Made by a program: the position numbers and the translations under genes. Positions 35,282 through 45,189 of a DNA stretch of 64,000 nucleotides are shown piece by piece. This DNA comes from Posidonia oceanica. Its lineage: Eukaryota > Streptophyta > Magnoliopsida > Alismatales > Posidoniaceae. Numbering within the stretch: position 1 is the stretch's first letter; each line of letters starts with the position of its first letter. The notes under the pieces were generated by a model. It worked only from the letters and a program-made list of their open reading frames with translations. It made no database searches and was not told the origin of the DNA. The stretch is from positions 57,998,001 through 58,062,000 of the forward strand of contig JAZBRS010000060.1 of NCBI GenBank assembly GCA_037176725.1, given 5' to 3'.

Positions 35282-37563
35282 GCCCCTGTATACCTTCAAG
35301 CCAGACCTCAGGCCCAAGCTCCAGCCTCCTATTTAGGTAGGCCCCCAGTCAGCCTGTTAGCCTGGTCTCAGCCAAGGCCTCCAGCAACCTACCAGCACCA
35401 GCACCCTCCGCCCCATTACCCAGCCAACCCTCCGATAACCCCTCTTGTGCTCGCAGCACGGGCCCCTATGGTTATTGACTTAACCTGGGACCCCCATCGC
35501 GTGCCCTACGACTATGCCACGGAAACGTGCGCAGAAGTCACGCGATCGGGGAGGGTATACCAGCCCGCAGCACCGGTGGTAAGGCCCAGCCATCTAGCAC
35601 CCGCTGCACCTCCACTAGCAAGCCAACCAGTAGCACCCCAGCCTGTTAGCCAGCCCACAGCACCCCCAGCATCAAGCCAACCCCTTGCACCTAGCCCGGT
35701 AGAGCCAACTCCCAAAGCACCCCCTCCTACTGCCAAAAAGCCGCACCACAAAACTGACATCACTTCCTAGCTTAGGAGGGTTAAAGCCGATATTTCCATT
35801 TGGGACCTTATCCACTCCTCTTCTGAACATCGTGAGGCTTTTCTTTGAGTGTTCCAAGCTGTCCGTGTGTCCTAAGCCATAGAACCCGCAGCCCTGGAGA
35901 GCATGGTTGGCGTTATCATGGAGCCGCATATCATCTCTTTCATGAGCGATGAGCTGCCTCCGGTCAGGATTAATCATAACCAATCCTTGTTTGTCACGGT
36001 GCAATATAAAAACTTTCGCATTCCCCTATCGCTGGTTGATAACGGGTCAAGCCTTAATGTCTGTCCGTTGCGCACTGCAACCAGGCTCGGATTTAAAGCT
36101 GAGGATATCACTCCGGCGATAAAGGGAATGACAGCTTTTGATAATACGTACCATGATACTCTAGGGATATTGATTATTCCTTTAATCATTGGCCCAGTCA
36201 CCTTCTATGTGGAGTTCTACATTGTTGACTTGGAGCCTAACTTTAACTTCCTGCTTGGGCGCCCTTGGCTGCACAAGCATCAGGTCATCCCCTCGACCCT
36301 CCACCGCATGATCAAGTTTCACCACGGCGACGATGTTATCGTTGTAATGGCGGAAAACTTCGAAAAAGAGCGGATCGAGGCGGTTGCACCCATCTCTTCG
36401 CATACAATCCCTTTTGACCCTGAACTTTCAGCTGCTTTGTATCAAGTTAATCGGTGTGAGCTGGTTAGCTTTGTACCTGATCTTGAATGTGTCAACTCCT
36501 TGGCCGTTCATAGCAACCCCTTCCAGATGGTCGAAAATGTCTGTCACAGGTGGGGCTATGTCAAGGGAGCGCCGCTCGGGCGATATGGCCAGGGAATTGT
36601 TGAGCCAATCAGAGCAGCAGAGCGAAGAGAGTCTGAAGGCCTAGGATATGATCTGCAGTCCAGCAAAGACAGATGCATGTTGCCCAAGGATCAGAGGATG
36701 GCTATCCCGCAGGACCTCACTAACTTCACCAGTGTAGGTATCCTGGAATCAAACAGCAGTGAAGCCTCAACACAGCAGGCGTCATGCCCAAGTTCTCAGC
36801 TACCAGAAGAAGAATGGGTCTGCATCGAGGACTACTACTCAAATGACGAGGAGTCTGGTATAGTTGAGGCAGCCCCAACCAGCAGCAAGGACCAGCTCAG
36901 CGCGACTGCGTCCCAGTCAGTTTGCTTGGCACTTACTAATGAAGCAGCAGAATTGGCAAACCCTGGGGCGGGACTGACAGTTTCCCCTCTTCCTGTAGCA
37001 TCACCAAAGTTGCCGACAATCGCAGCTGCAGCACCAGAACCAAAAGCACGCCCTCCGGCGTTATCCAGCAGTCAACCTGTGGCCGCAGCTGCACCAGCTT
37101 GGAAATCACTTTCTCAAGCGGCACAGTCAGTCGGATCAGGCAACAGCGTGACTCAGCCCGCATTATTGACAGTGCCACTAGCAAGCCAGGCGGCTTTGTT
37201 AGGCACACCGCTGTCAGCCTCAGCAGATCTTGCTATGCGGAAGATTCTCGCTGTTGCTACCGGGAGACCACCACTATCACCCACGGGCACCAGCGTTTCA
37301 TCCCTAAGCATGGCGGCCCAGCCATTGGCCCCTCAGAAGAGCAGTTGTGCCTCCCGCCGGCAGTAGCTGTGATCCTGGCAGCATATCCAGCAGCAGCAAA
37401 GCAGATGCCCCAAGCAGCAAAAAGCTCAGCAGTCGAGCCAGGGCCGGCCGCAAGCCCGGCAGTCGCTTACTACGTCGACTCACCCTCAGATGAGGAGGCA
37501 GGAGTGGTTACTGATGCTCAGATTGATTTCTCTATGGGAGACTTGGAGCAGTTATTCGAGGAG
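35282..37563 (+). pseudogene. End of gag and protease of element E, 5'-truncated by B
   Basis: Begins in mid-gag (APVYLQARP, Pro-rich) directly after the LTR of B. The protease has VQYKNFRIPLSLVDNGSSLN with DNGS at 36038-36049, then NFNFLLGRPWLHKHQV and the G-patch-like GYVKGAPLGRYGQGI. Stops are TAG at 35768, TGA near 35847 and TAA near 35871; copy C reads Gln or Arg at these places. A small deletion near 37350 shifts the frame; the second frame runs to a TAG at 37564-37566. The stretch would have cut the polyprotein and includes the spacer before RT. Confidence 0.85.
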
Positions 37564-38388
37564 TAGCTTGCGTCGCTGGCACAGGACGTTGCAGAGCATG
37601 AGACTGCACAGAAGAAGGGGAAGGCCGTGGCCACAGATCCCTCTATCATGGTTCTAGAAGAGGATCTAGCGCTCGTGGCAGTCGTCAGACCAGATGAGCT
37701 GATCACCCTGCAGCTAGGGGGTGGGTCTCGATGGTTTGTGCAGCGCATGCCATACTTGGATAGTGGAGCAGGCGGCAGCACCCTAATTAGCTGTCGGCCT
37801 GATATATCCTTGGCAAGCACACCAGAGCACACAGAAGAAGCAACCACACAGCAGATATCAGCAGCATCAACACCACAAGCTGCACCAGTAGCACAGCAAG
37901 TAGTAGTGGTACAACATGCAGAGTCCCATGCAGAGCACCATGTAGAGTCCCATGCAGAGCACCATGTAGAGTCGCATGTAGAGTCCCATGTAGAGCCCCA
38001 TGCAGAGTCCCATGCAGAGCACCATGCAGAGTCCCATGCAGAGCACCATGCAAAGTCCCATGCAGAGCCCCATGCAGAGCAACATGCAGTAGAGCAATAT
38101 GCAATAGAAGTATAGCAACATGCAGTAGTAGTAGAGCAACATGCACCTGTGGTAGTAGAGCAATATGCACAAGTAGCGGCAGTACAACATGCATCGGTAG
38201 CGGCACAACATGCACAAGCAGAAATACAGAAGGCACAACCAGCACAGTAGCAAACAGTAACATATGTAGCCCCCTCACAGCAGGCAGTAGCACAGTTAGC
38301 CCCAGTATAGTCAGCAGTAGCAGAATTAACAGAATCAGCAGAGTCAGAGCAGGCAGAGCCAGCTGAGGAGCTTGCCAGGATAGAGGTC
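37564..38388 (+). repeat. Low-complexity coding repeat (HAE-type) between protease and RT of element E
   Basis: From 37915 to 38094 a 12-bp unit codes the tetrapeptide HAE[S/H/P] some 15 times. It is followed by looser QHA-x(3-4) repeats up to about 38230. Stops are TAG at about 38113, 38248 and 38307. The same linker in C (56552-56830, minus strand) has a different repeat form with alternating QHAP and QHAQ units, so the region changes quickly. Both truncated copies, B and C, end in or near this linker. Confidence 0.8.
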
Positions 38389-40118
38389 GTGTGTCGAGGG
38401 TATAAAAACACTCGGGTATGCGTGACCATCCTGAAGCGTCACCAGGGCCAAGCAGTGGAACACTTGCACTCCTTCGATATCTCAAACCCCACCTTTGAGA
38501 AGGAGATCCTCTCAGAGCTTATTGCATATGGAGAGGAGGATGATGCAAGCGAAGATGAGGATGACGAACCATCGCTTGAGTTCTGGCCCCATGATGACGA
38601 TCCAGAAGGCCCCAACCTCCACGTCGAAGAGGAGACAGAGGTTGTCAGCATTGGCACAGCGGAAGAAGTCAGAGAGGTCCGCATCAGCGCTCTTCTGTCG
38701 CCCCAGGCTAGAGCAGAATTCATCACATTCTTGAAGGAGTATGCGTATGTCTTTGCCTGGAGCTACGAGGATATGGTTGGCCTCAACATTGAAATAGTTG
38801 TGCATAACCTACCCTTAGACCCGGATGCAAGGCCAGTAAAGCAGAAGCTAAGCCGATGGCGACCGCAGTGGCTACTCATGATCAAGGAAGAGATTATGAA
38901 GCAGCACGGTATTAACTTCCTCAAGGTCGTCCTTTACACTGAGTGGCTTGCAAATGTCGTCCCAATGCCTAAAAAAGATGGACGAGTCCGCACGTGCATC
39001 GATTATCGGGACCTGAACAAGGCGAGTCCCAAGGATGATTTTCCATTACCGCACATTGACATCCTAGTCAATAACACTGCAGGGCACAAGATGCTCTCTT
39101 TTATGGATGGCTTCTCTGGCTATAACCAGATTAGAATGGCAGAGGAGGATATGGAGAAAACATCATTCATCACCCCTTAGGGTGTCTTCTGCTATCAAGT
39201 TATGCCATTTGGGCTGAAAAATGCTGGCACAACCTATCAGAGGGCCATGACTGCACTTTTCCACGACCTCATGCATCAAGAAGTTGAGGTATACGTGGAT
39301 GATATGATTGCCAAGACCAAAGAGCCTGAGGATCATCTCGCCTGCTTAAGAAAGCTCTTTGATCGCTTAAGAAAGTACAAGTTGCGCCTCAACCCCAGCA
39401 AATGCGTATTTGGGGTATCTTCTGGCAAGCTCCTAGGCTACATTGTTAGCCAGAGGGGGATTGAAGTGGACCCGATGAAGGCAAAAGCCATCGTGGATAT
39501 GCCACTCCCCAAGACAGGGAAAGAAGTTCGAGGCCTGCTCGGCCGTCTACAGTATATCAGTCGGTTCATTGCACAGCTCACGCCTATATGCGAACCGATC
39601 TTCAAGCTCCTGAAGAAGAATGCACAGATTAACTGGAGCGAGGAGTGCTAGGCTGCCTTTGACAAGATTAAGCAGCTTCTGACCAAGCCTCCTGTGTTGG
39701 TCCCTCCCACGCCGGGGAGACCTCTGCTTCTCTACCTCTCTACCACCCAGCATTCCATGGGCGCCGTCTTGGGCCAGCATGATGAATCTGGTAGAAAGGA
39801 GCATGCAATTTATTACCTGAGCAAGAAATTCAATGATTACGAAGCCAGGTATAGCACAATGGAGAAGACCTGCTTATCCCTCTTTTAGGCTGCACAGAAG
39901 CTGAGGCACTACATGATGGCGTATCCAGTCCGGCTCCTATGCCGACATGACCCCATCAAGTTCCTCTTCCAGAAGCCAGCAATGGTAGGCAGAAGCATCA
40001 AGTGGCAAGTGTTGTTGTCTCAGTATGACATCACCTTTGTCACGCAGCGCGCCATGAAGGGCCAAGCGATGGCAGATCACCTTGCAGACTTTCCTTTGCC
40101 TGAATACCAGCCTCTCTA
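38389..40118 (+). pseudogene. Reverse transcriptase and first RNase H of element E, broken by TAG codons
   Basis: One reading frame carries all motifs: EWLANVVPMPKKDG, CIDYRDLNKASPKDDFPLP, SFMDGFSGYNQI, MPFGLKNAGTTYQRAM, catalytic YVDD at 39292-39303, KLRLNPSKCVFGV, then the RNase H part LLLYLSTTQHSMGAVLGQHD and KLRHYMMAY. It is interrupted only by TAG at 39178, 39649, 39886 and 40117; no frameshift is needed. This is the best preserved RT of its family in the window. Confidence 0.9.
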
Positions 40119-40745
40119 GACACAGTTCCTGGATGAGGACATCCTCTTTGCCATGGAAGACTCTGAGGAAGACCCTGAAGACTTAGAGCATTGGCAACTC
40201 TACTTTGATGGCGCTGTCAACAAGAAGGGTCGAGGCATAAGCGCGGTGCTGACCACACCATAGGGACAGATGATCCCCTTTGCATGGAAGCTGACCTTCA
40301 AATGCACTAATAATGAAGCAGAATATGAAGCATGCATTCTGGGATTGAAGGTCGCACTTGAGCATGAGGTGCAGAAGCTGCTTGTGCACGGCGATGCCAT
40401 GCTGGTGATTTCCCAAGTGAATGGCAATTGGAGAACAAAGGATCCAAAGTTAGTGCCATATCACGAACACCTGCTGAAGCTGATAGAGCAGTTTGCAAGC
40501 ATCCGCTTCTCATATATGAACAGAGCAAGGAACGCATATGCAGATGCGTTGGCAACCTTGGCGTCCTAGCTTAGTATACCTGAGGATCGAGCAGTGGATG
40601 TATCGGTTACATGCATGGAGCAGCCTGCGCACTGTATGAGCATAGAAGAGGCAGATTCGGCAGAAGAGCAGCCTTGGTATTATGACATTAAAGCCTTCCT
40701 TGAGTCTGGCAGCCACCCGCCGGCACCTCAGCAGCAGATAGAAGA
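40119..40745 (+). pseudogene. Second RNase H of element E (Tat-lineage extra domain)
   Basis: Starts with HWQLYFDGAVNKKGRG at about 40189 and shows NNEAEYEACILGLKVAL, LLVHGDAMLVISQVNG and ARNAYADALATLAS, an RVT_3-type RNase H fold. In-frame TAGs lie at 40261 and 40567. Together with the RNase H attached to RT this gives the dual-RNase H layout typical of Tat elements, also seen in A. After it the frame shifts near 40745. Confidence 0.8.
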
Positions 40746-41915
40746 ACTTTGGCGCGTCTAGTGTCAAAGTATGTGTTAGGGGTAGGGCAGCTATACAGAA
40801 GTTCATACAGTTAGATGCTCCTGCACTGGTTGAGCAAGCAAGAGGCTGACACGCTTATGCTCCAAGTTCATGCAGGAACTTGTGGTCCACATATGAATGG
40901 AGTGCTGCTGGCCAAGAAGATAATGTTGCAAGGATATTTTTGGTTGACTATGGAGGCAGACTGCTGCCAGTTTGTGCGTAGATGCCACAACTACCAGATC
41001 CATGTTAATCTTATGCACGCACCCCCGCAGGAACTGCACAGCATGTCCTCGTCATGGCCCTTCTCCACCTGGGGGATGGATGTCATCGGCGCTATACACC
41101 CTGCTGCATCGAATGGTCATCGCTTCATCTTGGTAGCGTTAGATTATTTCACTAAGTGGGTGGAAGCAGCCTCCTACAAGGCAATCACAGCTGCGGTGAT
41201 AGAGAGGTTTATCAGAAACAACATTGTCACCCGATATGGGGTCCCGCATGCAATCATCTCTGACAATGGCTCCAACTTTATTGCAAAGAGGATCGAGGAA
41301 TACCTGCAGAAGCATCAGATCAAGCGTCATAGATCCTCACCGTATTGGCCGCAGATGAATGGAGCAGTGGAGTCTACCAACAAAAACATTGTGAAGATAA
41401 TGAAAAAGATGGCAGAAACCCACAGAGACTGGCACGACAAGCTCCCGTACGTGCTCTGGGCGTACAGGACATCAGTGCGGACTTCTACAAGAGCCACCCC
41501 ATACTCCCTGGCATATGGCATGGAGGCAGTGCTGCCTGTCGAAGTGGAGATCCCTTCGCTACGAATCCTGCGAGAAGCAGAGCTGGAAGAAGCAGAATGG
41601 GTCGAGGACTGCTACGCCCAGCTTAACCTGATTGACAAGCGTAGATTGCAAGCAATGCACAACGCTCGCTGCTATCAGAAGCGGATGGCAAGAGCGTACT
41701 TGAAGAAGGTGCGGCCCAGAAGCTTTCAGCCAGAGGATCTTGTCTTACGAGCCATCCACCTGCCAGACGGTCAAGGCAAATTCCGACCCAACTAGCATGG
41801 CCCCTTTGTGGTCAAGCAAGCATTCTCAGGTGGTGCAGCAATTCTTGAGGACATGGACTAGGCTGGGCAATCAGAGCCGATCAACGCATGCTACCTCAAG
41901 AAGTACTATCAATAG
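40746..41915 (+). pseudogene. Integrase of element E, nearly complete
   Basis: After a TAG at 40812-40814 the frame is open for 326 codons. The zinc-binding N-terminus reads HAGTCGPHMNG with RRCHNYQIH, so the second Cys is Tyr. The catalytic triad is intact: Asp in WGMDVIG (41079), Asp in SDNGSNF (41262), Glu in GAVESTNK (41370), with 35 residues between the last two. The C-terminal part runs to CYLKKYYQ and a TAG at 41913-41915, after TAGs at 41793 and 41860. It would insert the cDNA. H has a homologous fragment. Confidence 0.88.
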
Positions 41916-43453
41916 CCCGGCCTTTGCCTTGCAGAGCGTTCTCTTCCATCCTATCCTTTGCATTCTCTCTTCCTTGTACATCCTTCTACATTCCAATCTC
42001 GTCCCTTGCATTCCCGCACACTCTGCATATATCCTTGCATTTTCACCCTCTTTCAGCATATCTCCAGCAAAATCAAAATCCCCAGCAAAAAAATCATGCA
42101 TTGCACTTGGCCCGATGATGAAATCGGACGTGCTGCCTGCTTTGGAAGGAGTCTACCCTGCCTCACCTGACACTACTTAGGCATCTTAACTAGTGAGGGA
42201 GCCACCTTTCCTGTGAGGACAGGCAAAACAATCAAACCCCTTAGGACTTGCACCTCCCGAGGGAGATAAAATGCTAGGGCGTGAGCAAATGCGAGCATAA
42301 AAGAATATGTCTAAGCATGGGCATAAAAGAAAAAGCAAATAGAAGGCGAAGGCAGAAGCAGGCCCTAGAGATAGAAGCGTGTAGCATAACCCTGTCCCTC
42401 TGAACTGCTTCGGAGGTGATCCATCACTTAGCACTTGGGGACCCCCAAACCCACTGCAAAGCCCCAGTGCCCATTACCTCTAAGCCTAGGATAGTGAAAG
42501 CTTGCAAAAAAAAAAGAAGAGAAAAGAAAAAGCAAAGCAAAAAGAGAGAAAAAGGAAGTAAGAAAAAAAAAGAAGCAAAAAGAAAAGAAGCAAAAAAGAA
42601 GGAGCGAAAATAAAAGGCAACTCCAGAAAAAGAAAAAAAGCAAGCAGCACAATCCCATCCCTTACCTATCTTAGAGATGAGCAAAACTTGCGCCTGGGGA
42701 ATCCACAAATCCTGCAAAGCCTTTAAACTCAGCAAGGCCTAGCAAGCAGCTCCCCAACTTCAACTAGGTGCCCATTGTCTCCAAGTTAGAGATAGGGGAA
42801 ACCTACATGCCTATAAGGGAGCAAAATGATGCCAAAGAGTAGGTGTAGGTCCTTGGGAGTTTGGTCTGGAGCCTGTCCTCACCACCCACCACCCCCGCAC
42901 TACAAATAACCCTTTCCTGAGTGCCACCAGCAAGTTAAGAGCTTGAGTAGAGTCCGGTGAGTCAGGGACCCCTCTCTTCCTCTGCAGCAGGCACCAAGCA
43001 CTCCATATGCTGAGGGCTACAGCATATAAGCGAAATCATGCATACATCTGCAGCATCTATCATAAATCATGCACAAGTCTAGGCATACTAAGCATAAACC
43101 ATGCATGCATGCATAGCATAAGTCCTTCCTTTTCTTCTATCTTCCCGCTCTGCAAAACTTGGCCCGGCATTGAGGCAGTACTTCTATCAAGCATGCGCCG
43201 ACCTTCCTTCAAGCTGCACTGGTCTAGAGCTCCGACCAACCACTTGCCCCAGCAGAACTGCCTTAGCCTGAATGTGTTTAAATATCTGCACTCTGAATGC
43301 TAACTGTTAAAACTGCTAAACTGCAATGCTAGCCTTCAATTCTGCATCTTTATCAGCCAAGTGTTGTATGCTTATGCCTAATCTGATGGATTGCAACTCT
43401 GATTACAGGTACCTAAGCCTTCTGCGCCAGCAGCCTGCACTTTCTCTCTTGCA
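41916..43453 (+). other. Spacer of element E between integrase and DUF7745 ORF
   Basis: No convincing ORF. It contains a purine-rich tract (about 42495-42645, runs of A with AAGAAA-type repeats) that is absent from the H copy, and a partly repeated phrase around TGCCCATTACCTC / TGCCCATTGTCTC on either side of that tract, as if the tract came with a local duplication. A possible splice acceptor TGATTACAG lies near 43402-43410. Confidence 0.65.
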
Positions 43454-44655
43454 ATGGGTTATCCTACTCTGGTAGCTCCCATGCATTGTTCAGATGCCTT
43501 GCGAGAGTGGGTTGGCAAACTTACTGAAGCTGATCGCGAGAAGCTGCACACTTGGGGTATCCCTTCCAAGCTCCTGAAAGCAGCAGATGTCGAAGTGAGC
43601 CGGCATCTCCTATGCACTGCAGCAAGGTTCTGGAAGCCAGAGCATCACGTCTTCCGCTTCGGCAGGACAGAGCTGAGTCCCACACTTGAGGAGGTGCGCT
43701 GGATCTGCGGCTTGTCTACAATTATGGGACCCCCAATCTTCATGAGGTGCGACGGATACACTGCAGTCCTGAGCCAGCTGACTGGGCTCTCTACTAAAGG
43801 CATCCAGCAACGACTAATCTGCACTAGCGGGCCCACACCCCTGCTTCGCCTAGCATACTTTGATGCTGTTATGGAAAAGTGAGCTGAACTTGGAGACAAG
43901 CTATGGCTCCAGGGATTCGTCACCCACTTACTGGGTGAATTGATCTTCACGCATGGCAGGATGACAGTCACAATTGAGATTGTTGAGATTGCACTTGCAA
44001 TGGTGGCCGGCATATCGACCTGGCACCAGTCGTCCTCGTAGAAACATATCGCGGGCTGGACCGCATTGTGCACCACTGCCGCCAGTTCCACGGCTGCGGA
44101 GTGCTTGTGCAAATCTGGCTAGCTGCACACCTAGAGATGGACCTCCTGCGCCCTCAGAGGTATGCTATTGAAACCTACTACAGCAGTGGTCATGCAAGAA
44201 CTATAAAAAGCGTGCCAGAAGAGTATCAGAAGCTATCTGAGCTGGCAGATGATGCAGTGACTTGGCAAATCATCCCATCTGCAGCAGAGCCCTTCACTGT
44301 CTTCTTCAATGCTCGCGATACGCGGCTCATAGTACTGCCAGGATTCACCGGGGGTGTGGAGTACCACTCTATCTGGGTTATGCGGTAGTTCGGCTACCGG
44401 CAGGGTGCCTTCATTGATAGCACCGTGCCCAGACTCACGCAAGCTTACCCCCTCAGCACAATAGCATCTACAACAGTGCTAGCAGACCTGATGCGGCACA
44501 GGGTGAAGTCTACAGATATTGCAACTGTGAAGGGCTCAGGATGTACTTCTGAGTATGTCACCGAGGTGCAGGGACTCTGGCCACTCAACGAGATTCCTCT
44601 AGGCACCCCTCAGTTTCCTGACTCCCACCCAGCAAAGAAGGCCTGGCATAACTAG
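43454..44655 (+). pseudogene. DUF7745-type extra ORF of element E, broken
   Basis: Starts MGYPTLVAPMHCSDALREWV. Diagnostic parts are SRHLLCTAARFWKPEHHVFR, FGRTELSPTLEEVRWICGLS, LLGELIFTHGRMTVTI, VQIWLAAHLE, LPGFTGGVEYHSIWVMR and KGSGCTSEYVTEVQGLW, ending KKAWHN with TAG at 44653-44655. These follow the plant DUF7745 domain from end to end. A TGA at 43880, a frameshift near 44010 and a TAG at 44386 interrupt it. Sense orientation downstream of integrase; the same gene is in H, so it is a stable part of this family. No function is known. Confidence 0.75.
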
Positions 44656-45189
44656 GCATCTATACAGTTGTTTGCTTGCATAGCTTTTCTTGAATCAAGC
44701 TGTATCTTTTGGCCTGTTAGAGGCGTGTAACCAGAGATTCACTCAATACAAAGACATTTCACGCCATTTGTTTGTGTTGCATGCCTTGCCTATTGCATAT
44801 CTGTTCCTGTCAGGATGTCGTAGGGCCTGCATCAAGCACTTCAGAGCATCAGCCCATGCAAACAACTCAAAGCAGCCCCGCAAGAGATCTAGAACAGTTC
44901 CCCCCACAAGCACCATGCAATCAGCAACCTCAGCAAGATAGTTGCAGCAAAGCCTGCCCTGCAGTCAACATGCATGCAAGAACCCCTACTGATCCATGCA
45001 TCGCTGCAACCGCACTTGCTCAGATTGCTCTGGGCTGGCACCCCCAACTGCTCGTTTGGCAAACGCGTTAGTTTTGTCTGCATTTTCCTTTCTTTTGATA
45101 CTAGGGGTGCCTCAACTATGCCCTGGTATCATCCCTGATATCAGGGGCATCTTTTTAACTGCCCTCTAGTATTGCTTTCCCTTTTCCTT
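44656..45189 (+). other. Spacer of element E before the hairpin array
   Basis: Non-coding. Homologous to 25201-25729 of element H. No gene is seen. Confidence 0.7.

Noticed and set aside
37787..38485. Leu/His/Cys-rich minus-strand frames of up to 303 codons opposite the HAE repeats
   Set aside because: Mirror frames of the repeat on the coding strand of E; no independent support.
39178..40569. UAG readthrough or reassigned stop codons in the pol of E
   Set aside because: Sister copies have CAG or TGG at these places and the same element has TGA, TAA and frameshifts elsewhere, so simple decay explains it.
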